Shown here piece after piece: positions 27,265 to 34,811 of a DNA stretch of 64,000 bases; the first letter of the stretch is position 1, and the number at the start of each line of letters is the position of its first letter. The notes under the pieces are model-generated. The model ran no database searches, was not told where the DNA came from, and was given only the letters and a program-made list of their open reading frames with translations. Location: positions 1,364,001-1,428,000 of the forward strand of contig NZ_JACGWV010000002.1 in assembly GCF_014137995.1 (NCBI RefSeq), given 5' to 3'. A program made the position numbers and the translations under genes. This stretch comes from Promicromonospora sukumoe (GTDB taxonomy: Bacteria; Actinomycetota; Actinomycetes; Actinomycetales; Cellulomonadaceae).

Positions 27265-28302
27265 TCAAGCGGGCGGGTCGGGCGGCCGCGTGTTCTGGGG
27301 CCGCCTGCTCAGCGGCCGCACCGCGAGCGCGTACCTCCGGGCCTCCGACGGCGACATGCCCGACTGCTCCCGGAACACGCGCGAGAACTGGGCCGCCGAC
27401 GAGAACCCGCAGCGCAGGCCGATCGCCTCGACGGTCTGCTCCGCGTACGACGGCATGCGCAGCATGCGGCTCGCCATCTCGACGCGGCGGCGCGCGACCA
27501 GCCGCGGCACGCTCGTGCCGTGCTCGGCCAGCACGCGGGAGAGCTGCCGCTCGCTGAGGCCGATCGCGTCGGCGATCCGGCGGGCCGACATCGTGGGGTC
27601 GCGCAGCCACTGCCGCACGTACTGCTCGGCCGCGGCGAAGTGCGCGCCCGCGGCCTGCGTCCCGGACGCGGGCGGGACCAGCACCGCCGTGACGAGGTCG
27701 AGCAGGGCGTCCTCGTCGGCGGCGCCGTCGCCGTCCGGGCCCACCGCGCGGGCGACCAGGCCGGCGAGGGCGGCGGCGTGGGCGTTGGGGACCGGTGCGC
27801 GCGGCGGGCCGAAGTCGATCACGCGGGCCGTGCGCGGCATGGTGCCGCCCGCGGAGCGGAACACGTCGTACGGCACCTTCACCGCGAGCTCCTCCAGGCC
27901 CTGGGAGAAGCCGCGCAGGAACGGCCGGTCGGCGTCGCACACCAGGAGCTGGCCGGGGCGCAGCCGCCGCACGCCGTCGTCGTAGTAGAAGAACGCCTCG
28001 CCGCGGAGCGTGAAGTAGAGGGCCACGGACTCGGTGGGGCGGGCGCGGACCGTGCGGACCGTGCGCTCGACGGCGTGCGGGTTGGCCTCGACGTGCGCCA
28101 GGTGCAGGCGGTCGAGCTGGAGGTTCGCCTCGGACGCCTCCAGCGCCGAGTCGTCCTCGAGCATGCGGCACTGCAGCGCCACGAGGGCGTCGGCGTTGTG
28201 CTCCTCCCACAGCTCGATCCGCCGCGCCGCGGGCAGGCCTCGCGTGGAGAAGTGGTCGACGGCGCCGCGCGACGCCGGTGTGGCACGTGACACGAAGCCC
28301 AC
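27265..28302 (-). CDS. AraC family regulator of the aromatic operon
   Basis: A 345-residue AraC/XylS regulator. The first 180 residues match the AraC-binding-like (FeaR/NphR type) sensor domain, including STRGLPAARRIELWEEHN. The C-terminal pair of helix-turn-helix motifs covers about residues 235-335; ARRIADAIGLSERQLSRVL is the first and GFSSAAQFSRVFREQSG the second. Relatives often activate operons for aromatic compounds, which agrees with the hydroxylase and dioxygenase genes immediately downstream. It starts with GTG at 28302 or nine bases later. It could be an autoregulated activator, although no operator pair was identified. Confidence 0.85.
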   Translation of the reverse strand: MGFVSRATPASRGAVDHFSTRGLPAARRIELWEEHNADALVALQCRMLEDDSALEASEANLQLDRLHLAHVEANPHAVERTVRTVRARPTESVALYFTLRGEAFFYYDDGVRRLRPGQLLVCDADRPFLRGFSQGLEELAVKVPYDVFRSAGGTMPRTARVIDFGPPRAPVPNAHAAALAGLVARAVGPDGDGAADEDALLDLVTAVLVPPASGTQAAGAHFAAAEQYVRQWLRDPTMSARRIADAIGLSERQLSRVLAEHGTSVPRLVARRRVEMASRMLRMPSYAEQTVEAIGLRCGFSSAAQFSRVFREQSGMSPSEARRYALAVRPLSRRPQNTRPPDPPA

Positions 28303-28451
28303 AGTAGGTGCAGCGCCGGGTGTGCACCAGGACCCGGGGTGTCCGCCCGGCGTGTTGGCCGGTGGCGTGTTCGGGCAGGTCAGAGCAGGTTCGGTGAATG
28401 TCGCCCCGTGTCACGGGTGCGTTCCGGCGTCGGACGCAGGATGCTCGTCCC

Positions 28452-29147
28452 ATGCCCGACGAGACGTTGCCGCCGAACCCGACCGCGGCCCAGCCCACCG
28501 TCCTGAAGCCCTCGCACGAACCGCAGCTCGTGCTGCTGCGGCACGGCCAGACCGAGTGGAGCGCGAGCGGGCAGCACACGGGGCGCACCGACCTGCCGCT
28601 CACGGTGGACGGCGAGGCGCAGGCCCGCTCGGCCGGGGCGACGCTGGCCGGCTACGAGTTCGCGGCCGTCCTCACCTCCCCGCGCACACGCGCGCGGCGG
28701 ACGGCGGAGCTCGTGGGCCACGCAGGCGCCGTCGTCGACGAGGACCTCGCCGAGTGGGACTACGGGCCGGTCGACGGCCGCACCTCGCGCGACGTCTCGG
28801 AGATCCTGGGGCGCGACTTCCAGATCTTCGACGACGGCGTGCGGGTGCTGCCGCCGTCGGCCGAGCACGGCGAGGGGCGCCCCGGCGAGACGCTGGACCA
28901 GGTCGCCGTCCGGGCCGCGCGGGTCGTCGCCCGGGCCGAAGAAGTGCTGCGCGGGACCGGTCCGGGAGCCGGCGGCCACGTGCTGCTCGTCGCGCACGGG
29001 CACCTGCTGCGGGTGCTCGCGACGGTGTGGCTCGGCGTGGACCCGCGGCTGGGCGCCCGGTTCGAGCTCGGCACCGCCGCCGTGTGCCTGCTGGGGTACG
29101 GGCACGGTCTGCGCACGATCGAGGGATGGAACCTGGCGGCGCAGTAG
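28452..29147 (+). CDS. Histidine phosphatase family protein
   Basis: A 231-residue phosphatase of the phosphoglycerate mutase-like superfamily. The RHG motif LLRHGQTEW gives the nucleophile H31. SPRTRARRTAELVG supplies the second arginine. EWDYGPVDGRT and LLVAHGHLLR (second catalytic histidine, near residue 181) complete the active site. The group covers acid phosphatases, cobalamin-pathway CobC and true mutases; the substrate here cannot be fixed. The ATG at 28452 is preferred over the earlier in-frame start because homology begins soon after. It is divergent from the AraC gene and probably unrelated to it. Confidence 0.88.
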   Translation: MPDETLPPNPTAAQPTVLKPSHEPQLVLLRHGQTEWSASGQHTGRTDLPLTVDGEAQARSAGATLAGYEFAAVLTSPRTRARRTAELVGHAGAVVDEDLAEWDYGPVDGRTSRDVSEILGRDFQIFDDGVRVLPPSAEHGEGRPGETLDQVAVRAARVVARAEEVLRGTGPGAGGHVLLVAHGHLLRVLATVWLGVDPRLGARFELGTAAVCLLGYGHGLRTIEGWNLAAQ

Positions 29148-29200
29148 ACCGGCTGCTGGTTCCTTGGTTCCGACCAGTAGATCCAAAAGGCGCAGTAAGG

Positions 29201-29206
29201 CAGTAT
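29201..29206 (+). promoter_or_regulatory. Leaderless-type -10 element
   Basis: CAGTAT lies seven bases before the ATG of the PH-domain gene, and no ribosome site is present. The same hexamer at the same distance precedes pgm, which suggests a shared promoter type. Confidence 0.45.
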
Positions 29207-29213
29207 TCGCGGC

Positions 29214-29705
29214 ATGAGGGAAGAGCACCTCGCCGAGGGCGAGACCATCGTGTTGCGGCTTCGTACGCACCCGAAGAAGGTCATCAAGCCGATCCTGCTG
29301 CTCGTGCTGCTGCTCGCGGTGCTGGTCGCCATCTGGGTGCTGCCGCTGCCGGTCGACCCCTTCGTGCTGTGGTTCGCGACCGCCGTGATCCTGCTGCTCG
29401 GCGTGGTCGCCGCCGCGGGACCGTTCCTGCGGTGGCGCACGACGAGCTACATCATCACCAACCAGCGGGTCGCGCTGCGCACCGGAATCCTGACGCAGAC
29501 CGGGCGCGACATCCCGCTCTATCGCATCAACAACGTCACGTTCGAGAAGCAGCTCAGCGACCGCTTCTGGGGCTGCGGCACCCTCGTGATCTCCGACGGC
29601 ACGGACCAGCCGGGCATGGTGCTCGACGACGTGCCCGGCGTCGAAGAGGTGCAGCGCACCCTGCAGGACCTGGTCCGCCAGGGCCAGCAGCTCAGCGACG
29701 ACTGA
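29214..29705 (+). CDS. Membrane-anchored bacterial PH-domain protein
   Basis: A 163-residue protein with two hydrophobic helices at about residues 23-44 and 48-70. A bacterial pleckstrin-homology-like domain (YdbS/bPH2 type) follows: TTSYIITNQRVALRTGILTQ, then IPLYRINNVTFEKQ and WGCGTLVISDG. Such proteins sit in the cytoplasmic membrane with the PH domain inside. Their biochemical role is poorly known; some are linked to membrane stress. Transcription is probably leaderless from the CAGTAT box. The gene ends at the family B palindrome at 29744. Confidence 0.85.
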   Translation: MREEHLAEGETIVLRLRTHPKKVIKPILLLVLLLAVLVAIWVLPLPVDPFVLWFATAVILLLGVVAAAGPFLRWRTTSYIITNQRVALRTGILTQTGRDIPLYRINNVTFEKQLSDRFWGCGTLVISDGTDQPGMVLDDVPGVEEVQRTLQDLVRQGQQLSDD

Positions 29706-29743
29706 GGCCCGCCTGCCCGTCCCGCGCCGCCCCCGTCCCGGTC

Positions 29744-29804
29744 GTTGAGTGCTGGGTATTCGCCCTTTCTGCCACGCGGAAAGGGCAAATACCCAGCACT
29801 CAAC
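29744..29804. terminator. Long palindrome, family B copy 2
   Basis: Arms of about 29 bp. The outer part GTTGAGTGCTGGGTATT pairs perfectly with its complement ending at 29804. One C-A mismatch is at 29761/29787, and the loop is short (about 29773-29775). It sits between convergent genes: the PH-domain gene 38 nt to the left, and the MerR gene, whose stop triplet (29800-29802) is inside the right arm. It probably works as a two-way terminator. Confidence 0.8.
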
Positions 29805-30603
29805 TGTTTGGGGGGTCGAGGAGGTCGGCCAGGTCGGCACCCGCGCGGAGCAGCGCGACCGTGCGGGTCGCGATCTGGTCGAGTCGGCGGTCCAGGAGCT
29901 GGCGCGCCCGTGCGACACCCTCGTCGGCACCGGGGAGGCGGCGCAGGCTCGTGACGACGTCGCGCACCGCCGGGATGCCGTAGCCGCTGCCCCGGAGCGC
30001 GGTCACGATGCGCGCCTCGCGGACGGCGGCCGGCCCGTACTGCCGGGCGCGCAGCGACGTCACGCGCTCGGGGAGCACGAGCCCCTCCTGCTCCCAGAAC
30101 CGCAGCGTGGACGTGCGCACACCGAGGGCCGCGGCGAGCTGGGTGATCGTCAGGACGTCGGCTGTCGGGTCCGCGGCCCCGGCGCGGGCTCGGTCCCCTG
30201 GGGTGGCGGCCTCCGGGGTGCCGCGCGCCGGGGTCCCGCCGTCGACGTCGGGCGGCTCGTCCTGGATCGCGAGCAGCGCCGCCTGCGCCCGGAGGGCCTC
30301 GTCGCGGTCGGCGGCCAGCCGGACGTGCACCGCGCCGATCGCGGCGGCGGCGTCGGCGAGGCTGCCGGTCAGCGCCTCGGCGAGCAGACCGCGCGCGACC
30401 ACCGGCCCGGCGGCGGCCGCCAGGCCCCGGTACGCCCGCAGCGCCCGGACGTGCACGGACCCGTACGAGCGGTAGCCGTTGGCGCCGCGGGCGGCAGGCG
30501 GGATGACGCCGAGCCGCTCCAGGTCGCGGACCTGCTGCACGGAGTAGCCCGACTCTCGCGCGACGTCGGCCGTGCGGAGCGGCCGGGAGGCCTGAGGTGT
30601 CAT
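29800..30603 (-). CDS. MerR family regulator with two HTH domains
   Basis: A 267-residue regulator with two MerR-type winged helix-turn-helix domains. The first covers about residues 9-75 (TADVARESGYSVQQVRDLER, then NGYRSYG). The second covers about 150-222 (TITQLAAALGVRTSTLRFWE, then RARQYG). They are linked by a Pro-Gly-rich segment. Most MerR proteins have one such domain and a dimerising helix, so a single chain here might bind like a dimer. It is divergent from a DUF6194 gene across a 42-bp gap with an inverted repeat, which suggests control of that gene and itself. The stop codon lies inside a family B palindrome. Confidence 0.85.
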   Translation of the reverse strand: MTPQASRPLRTADVARESGYSVQQVRDLERLGVIPPAARGANGYRSYGSVHVRALRAYRGLAAAAGPVVARGLLAEALTGSLADAAAAIGAVHVRLAADRDEALRAQAALLAIQDEPPDVDGGTPARGTPEAATPGDRARAGAADPTADVLTITQLAAALGVRTSTLRFWEQEGLVLPERVTSLRARQYGPAAVREARIVTALRGSGYGIPAVRDVVTSLRRLPGADEGVARARQLLDRRLDQIATRTVALLRAGADLADLLDPPNS

Positions 30604-30619
30604 GCGCCCAACCCCACAG

Positions 30620-30640
30620 AAGCACTTGAAGGTGATGCTT
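30620..30640. promoter_or_regulatory. Candidate MerR-type operator
   Basis: AAGCA (30620-30624) and TGCTT (30636-30640) form an inverted repeat with an 11-bp spacer in the short gap between the MerR gene and the DUF6194 gene. CTTGAAG and CTTGAAC also occur 14 bp apart as a direct repeat. The spot fits regulation of both genes. GATGCT lies six bases before the DUF6194 ATG and could be its -10 element. Confidence 0.4.
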
Positions 30641-30645
30641 GAACC

Positions 30646-31140
30646 ATGGACCTTCAGCAGAGTACCGGCCCGACCATCGAGCAGATCATCGCGGCGGTGC
30701 GCGACCTCGACGGCGCACTCGTCGTCGCACCCGCCGTCGGCGACCCCGCCGTCCCGGAGCTGGCCTGGGGTGACGCGTTCTTCTACTACGCGCCCGACGG
30801 GCGCATGCCCCAGAACGTCCAGCCGTACGGGACGATCGTCACCAAGAACTACCCCGACGACACGACCTCGGACCTCGACCCCGAGGGGCGTTGGCGGGTC
30901 AACGTCCACGTCGGCCGGGCGCAGCTCGCCGAGCTCACGGGCACCGTCGAGCCCAGAGAGGGCGGTCCGGGACCCGCCACCGCCGACGTCGTGCGGCCGC
31001 ACCCGGTGTACGGGTCGGTCGGCTGGGTCGCCGTCGTCAACCCCGGGCCCGCGACGGGCGAGACCGTGCTCGCCCTGCTGCGCGACGCCCACGAGGCCGC
31101 GCGCGCCCGCTACGAACGCCGCGCCGAACCCCTCAGTTGA
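30646..31140 (+). CDS. DUF6194-like protein
   Basis: A 164-residue soluble protein resembling the DUF6194 family, judged by WGDAFFYYAPDG, PYGTIVTKNYPDD and VNPGPATGETVLALLRDAH. The function is unknown. It has an alpha/beta composition with no signal peptide or membrane segment. The ATG at 30646 has no ribosome site and the gene is probably leaderless. It is divergent from a two-domain MerR regulator, which probably controls it. The stop codon lies at the left edge of a family B palindrome, and the regulator ends in another copy, so this two-gene unit is bracketed by related elements. Confidence 0.7.
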   Translation: MDLQQSTGPTIEQIIAAVRDLDGALVVAPAVGDPAVPELAWGDAFFYYAPDGRMPQNVQPYGTIVTKNYPDDTTSDLDPEGRWRVNVHVGRAQLAELTGTVEPREGGPGPATADVVRPHPVYGSVGWVAVVNPGPATGETVLALLRDAHEAARARYERRAEPLS

Positions 31141-31193
31141 GTGCTGAATATTCGCCCTTTTCAGGGCGGGAGAAGGGCGAATATCCCGCACTC
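31139..31193. terminator. Long palindrome, family B copy 3
   Basis: Arms of about 24 bp with GAGTGC/GCACTC outside and ATATTCGCCCTT/AAGGGCGAATAT inside. Two mismatches occur at 31145/31187 and 31147/31185. The stop of the DUF6194 gene overlaps the left arm, and the convergent MOSC gene stops 39 nt to the right. The core ATTCGCCCTTT is shared with the copies at 45 and 29744. Confidence 0.78.
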
Positions 31194-31231
31194 ACGGTTC
31201 GAGTGGGGTGGGGTTGGGTGGTGGGCGTCAG

Positions 31232-31981
31232 CTAGTCGACGACGGCGCGGCTTGCGGCCTGCTCGCTGCGGCGGTGCATGTCGACGCTGAGCCGGACCTC
31301 GCCCGCGGCGTGCGCGTTCAGCAGCCGCTGGGCCAGCTCCTCCAGGGACTCGGGGGCGGGCGCTTCGGCGTCGTACGTCCCGGTTGAATCCGCCGAGCCG
31401 GCCGAGCCGGCCGAACCGGACCCGGCCGCCGCGCGGGCCAGGCCGTACTGCGCGCCGAACCAGTCCGCGACGGTCACCCCGTGCAGGGGGTGGTGCACGA
31501 CGTCGACGGTGTCGCCCGCGCCGAGGTCGCCGTTCTCGATCACGCGCAGGTACGCGCCCGTGCGGTTGGCCTGCGTGAACCGCCGCACCCAGCGCTGCTC
31601 GCCGAGCCGGCGCCCGAAGGTCTGGCAGGGCGTGCGCGGCTGCGTGACCTCCAGCAGGGCCGAGCCGATCTGCCAGCGCTCGCCGATCACCGCGCCGTTC
31701 ACGTCGAGGCCGCTGATCCGCAGGTTCTCGCCGAAGAGCCCGGGTGTGACCTCGCGGCCCAGCTCGGCGGACCAGTGGTCGGCGTCCTCCTGGGCGTAGG
31801 CGTAGACCGCCTGGTCGAGGCCGCCGTGGTTGGCGCGGTCGGCCTGCACGTCCGCGTACAGGCCGTAGGGCCGGACCTTGACCCGCCCCTCAACGGGACG
31901 CTTGTCGATCGCCGTGACGCCCACGGTGCCGGGATCGGGATGCAGGACGTACACGCGACAGACCGCGAGGAGCTCAGCCAT
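31232..31981 (-). CDS. MOSC domain protein (YiiM-like)
   Basis: A 249-residue protein whose first 170 residues form a MOSC domain, the fold that handles sulfur bound to molybdenum cofactor or reduces N-hydroxylated compounds. Typical segments are VEGRVKVRPYGLYADVQADR, NHGGLDQAVYAYAQED and FGENLRISGLDV. The conserved cysteine is in PRTPCQTFGRR near residue 130. The end is similar to YiiM proteins, with LAQRLLNAHAAG. ATG 31981 is preferred over an upstream in-frame start because it lies close to the domain. No molybdenum cofactor genes are nearby. Confidence 0.87.
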   Translation of the reverse strand: MAELLAVCRVYVLHPDPGTVGVTAIDKRPVEGRVKVRPYGLYADVQADRANHGGLDQAVYAYAQEDADHWSAELGREVTPGLFGENLRISGLDVNGAVIGERWQIGSALLEVTQPRTPCQTFGRRLGEQRWVRRFTQANRTGAYLRVIENGDLGAGDTVDVVHHPLHGVTVADWFGAQYGLARAAAGSGSAGSAGSADSTGTYDAEAPAPESLEELAQRLLNAHAAGEVRLSVDMHRRSEQAASRAVVD

Positions 31982-32015
31982 GCCCACATTTTCGCATCCG
32001 CGCACCGCACTTCCG

Positions 32016-32063
32016 ACGTGTCAGACCCACAGGTCACCCGAGGGACCTGTGGGTCTGACACGT
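32016..32063 (-). terminator. Long palindrome, family A copy 4
   Basis: Outer arm ACGTGTCAGAC and inner arm CCACAGGTC pair with their complements to 32063. One A-G mismatch lies near the loop. It ends 21 nt from the stop of the metallophosphoesterase gene on the minus strand. The copy is closest to the one at 24432; the two share GAGGGACCTGTGGGTCTGAC on the right side. Confidence 0.78.
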
Positions 32064-32083
32064 ACGGGGGACGCGCGCGGCGG

Positions 32084-33268
32084 CTACTTGCCCCGGGGCA
32101 GCGGGAGCGGCTCGATCCACTGGTCGTCGGCCGTGAGATCGATGCCGAACTCGCCGGCGAACCGCATGCGGGTACCGGTCAGCACGCCGTCGGCCGACTC
32201 GTCGAGGTCGTAGACCCGGGCGCCGCGCAGGCGGTTGCGCTCGGCGCCGCCCAGGCCGTACGTGCCGAACCCGGTGTTGCCCGCGTACCCGAGCAGCACG
32301 CCGTAGTAGTCGCCGGAGTACGTGTTCACGTGGTCGTGCCCGCAGAACACGCCGCGGACGTCGCCCCGGTGCCGGATCGCCGAGAACATGCCGGAGTTGA
32401 AGGGCCCCGGGCACTCGTCCTCGTTGCGCTCGCCCTCGATGCCGTGTCGCGCCTTGCCGCGCGCCGCGTCGGCGTCGGTGCGCCCGTCCACCGAGCCGAA
32501 CCACATGAAGCGGTACTCCCACAGCGGGATGTGGATGAACATGAGCGACGGGACCACACGGCCGTACCGGCGCTCGATCTGCACCGAGGTGTCGTAGTAC
32601 CACTTCACCTGGTCCATGCGCAGCCAGTCCCAGTGGGGGTAGCCGTCGAAGTCCTGACCCGCGAGCGTGTCGGGGGCGTACCGGCCCGAGTCCAGCAGCC
32701 AGACGTTGAACGCCGGCCGCCCGCCCCGGCCCTCGATCAGCAGGTGCGAGTTGCCCTGCCCGGTGACGCCGCGCGCCGTCGGGCCGTTCACGTTGTGCCG
32801 GTAGGAGCGGTAGAAGGCCAGCATGTCGGCCTCGTCGACGCCGCTGTCCGGCGTCGAGTCCTCGTCGTGGTTGCCGAAGGTGACGGCCCACGGCACGGCC
32901 CGCTCCTCCATGGGCTGCACCACGTTGTTCATCGCCTGGTGCATCTCCAGCGGGGTGTCGCAGCCGCCGGTGATGTTGTCGCCGTTGAGGATCACGAGGT
33001 CCGGGCGCTCGTCGTCGAGCACCGCGCGCATGAGCTCCAGGGTGCGGCGGTCGATCTTCTCGTCGTCCTGCGTGTCGTTGAACTGGACGATCTTGAACTT
33101 CCCGTCCCGCCCGAACCGCAGCCCCCGCTGCGGGTGCCGGGCCAGCTCCACGGCCTCGGCCGGCGCGGCGGCTCCGGCGGCGGCCGCGGTCGCGGCACCC
33201 GCCGCACCGAGGCTGCTCAGGGACAGGAACGTGCGGCGGTCGACGCCGTCGGGAGTCTTCTCGGTCAT
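32084..33268 (-). CDS. Exported calcineurin-like metallophosphoesterase
   Basis: A 394-residue phosphoesterase with a twin-arginine signal: DRRTFLSLSSLG at about residues 10-21, then an Ala-rich hydrophobic stretch to about 45. The dinuclear metal site motifs run in order: QFNDTQDDE (near 62), LNGDNITGG, FGNHDEDS and FCGHDHVNTY. This is the pattern of purple acid phosphatase-like and DUF-type phosphoesterases. It would hydrolyse phosphate esters outside the cell; the specific substrate is unknown. ATG 33268 places the twin arginines at the expected distance. It is the last gene before the family A palindrome and follows the permease gene on the same strand with 75 bp between. Confidence 0.87.
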   Translation of the reverse strand: MTEKTPDGVDRRTFLSLSSLGAAGAATAAAAGAAAPAEAVELARHPQRGLRFGRDGKFKIVQFNDTQDDEKIDRRTLELMRAVLDDERPDLVILNGDNITGGCDTPLEMHQAMNNVVQPMEERAVPWAVTFGNHDEDSTPDSGVDEADMLAFYRSYRHNVNGPTARGVTGQGNSHLLIEGRGGRPAFNVWLLDSGRYAPDTLAGQDFDGYPHWDWLRMDQVKWYYDTSVQIERRYGRVVPSLMFIHIPLWEYRFMWFGSVDGRTDADAARGKARHGIEGERNEDECPGPFNSGMFSAIRHRGDVRGVFCGHDHVNTYSGDYYGVLLGYAGNTGFGTYGLGGAERNRLRGARVYDLDESADGVLTGTRMRFAGEFGIDLTADDQWIEPLPLPRGK

Positions 33269-33343
33269 GCCGCCAACGATCGAGGACCCCGCGGGCATCA
33301 GGCCGACCGGCGGGTGGACCCGGGGTGACGGTCCGCTGAACGC

Positions 33344-34747
33344 CTACCGCACTCGGCGCAGCGCCCGGGCGATCACGTAGACCACCAGGATCAGCACCAC
33401 GAGGCCCGCGGTCGCGGCGATCTGCGGCCGGGCGGCGGCGTCGGACAGCATGAGGCCCACCACCGCGACCAGCGCCACGAGGGTGACCCACGACAGCCAC
33501 GGGTAGCCCCAGGCGCGCAGGCGCAGGGTCTCGCCCCGCTCGGCCGCTTCGGCCTCCAGCCGCGGGCGCAGCCGGAGCTGCGAGACGACGACCAGCAGCC
33601 ACACCACGAGCAGCGCCGAGCCGACGGCGTTGAGCAGCACGCCGAGCAGCGACTCGGGCAGCAGGTAGTTGAGCAGCACCGCGACCACGCCGAAGAACAC
33701 GGAGACCAGCACCGCGACCCACGGGACGTCGCGGCCGGAGACGCGGGTCGCGAGCGCCGGGGCGTCGCCACGCCCGCCGAGCGAGAAGAGCATGCGGGAC
33801 GTCGCGTACACGTTGGCGTTGAACGCGCTCAGCAGCGCGAGCACGACGACGACCTCCATGAGCCGCGCGGCGCCGTCGAACCCGGCCATCTGGAGCACGG
33901 AGACGAACGGCGACTCCAGCCGGGCGGCGTCGGTCCACGGGATGAGCGCGACCATGATCGCCACCGAGCCCACGTAGAAGAAGAGGATGCGCCAGAGGAT
34001 CGTGCGGGTGGCGCTCGCCACCGCGGACTGCGGGTCGCGCGCCTCGGCGGCCGCGATGGTGACGATCTCGATGCCCCCGAACGCGAACACCACGGTGAGC
34101 AGCCCAGCCGCGATGCCGGACAGCCCCGCCGGGGCGAACCCGCCGTAGGAGGCCCACTCCCCCAGCACGCTGCCGCTCACGGGCACGACGCCGACGACGA
34201 TCAGCACGCCGAGCACGAGGAAGCCGACGATCGCGAGGACCTTGACGGTCGCGAACCAGAACTCGGCCTCGCCGAACTGGCGCACGCCCACCAGGTTGAT
34301 CGCGCCGAACACGGCGACGACGGCGGCCGCGACCGCCCACTGGGGCACCGCGGGCCACCAGCCGTGCACGATGCCGGCGACACCCGTCACCTCGACGCCG
34401 AGCACCATGACGATGGTGAACCAGTACAGCCAGCCCAGCAGGAACCCGGCCCAGCGGCCGAGCGCGGCCTCCGCGTAGACGGAGAACGAGCCGCTCGACG
34501 GGAGCGCCGACGCCATCTCGGCGAGCATCCGCATGACCAGCACGACGATCGCGCCCGCGATGGCGTAGCTGACCAGGACGGCGGGGCCGGCGGCGGCGAT
34601 GCCGAGGCCGGAGCCGAGGAACAGGCCCGCCCCGATCGCGGAGCCCAGGCCCATCATGGTCAGGTGCCGGGTGCGCAGGCCATGCGCCAGCCGCTCGGGG
34701 CGGACGGCGGGTTCGGCGGGGTCGCTGTGGTGGTCGGTGGTGCTCAC
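33344..34747 (-). CDS. Amino acid permease (APC superfamily)
   Basis: A 467-residue APC-type carrier with twelve hydrophobic helices, importing an amino acid with a proton. The characteristic start is RHLTMMGLGSAIGAGLFLGS, which contains the unwound first helix. FAFGGIEIVTIAAAEARDP marks helix 6 of the AAT family. The likely substrates are neutral, aromatic or branched-chain amino acids, as in GabP/AroP relatives, but this is not resolved. The GTG start at 34747 fits the usual length; no clear ribosome site is seen. It is divergent from the NADH dehydrogenase gene across a 64-bp gap. Confidence 0.88.
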   Translation of the reverse strand: MSTTDHHSDPAEPAVRPERLAHGLRTRHLTMMGLGSAIGAGLFLGSGLGIAAAGPAVLVSYAIAGAIVVLVMRMLAEMASALPSSGSFSVYAEAALGRWAGFLLGWLYWFTIVMVLGVEVTGVAGIVHGWWPAVPQWAVAAAVVAVFGAINLVGVRQFGEAEFWFATVKVLAIVGFLVLGVLIVVGVVPVSGSVLGEWASYGGFAPAGLSGIAAGLLTVVFAFGGIEIVTIAAAEARDPQSAVASATRTILWRILFFYVGSVAIMVALIPWTDAARLESPFVSVLQMAGFDGAARLMEVVVVLALLSAFNANVYATSRMLFSLGGRGDAPALATRVSGRDVPWVAVLVSVFFGVVAVLLNYLLPESLLGVLLNAVGSALLVVWLLVVVSQLRLRPRLEAEAAERGETLRLRAWGYPWLSWVTLVALVAVVGLMLSDAAARPQIAATAGLVVLILVVYVIARALRRVR

Positions 34748-34811
34748 GACCGACCACGGTAACCCGGGCACCGGATGTGGGTGCCTCTGCTCCGGTGAGA
34801 GGATCGTCCTT

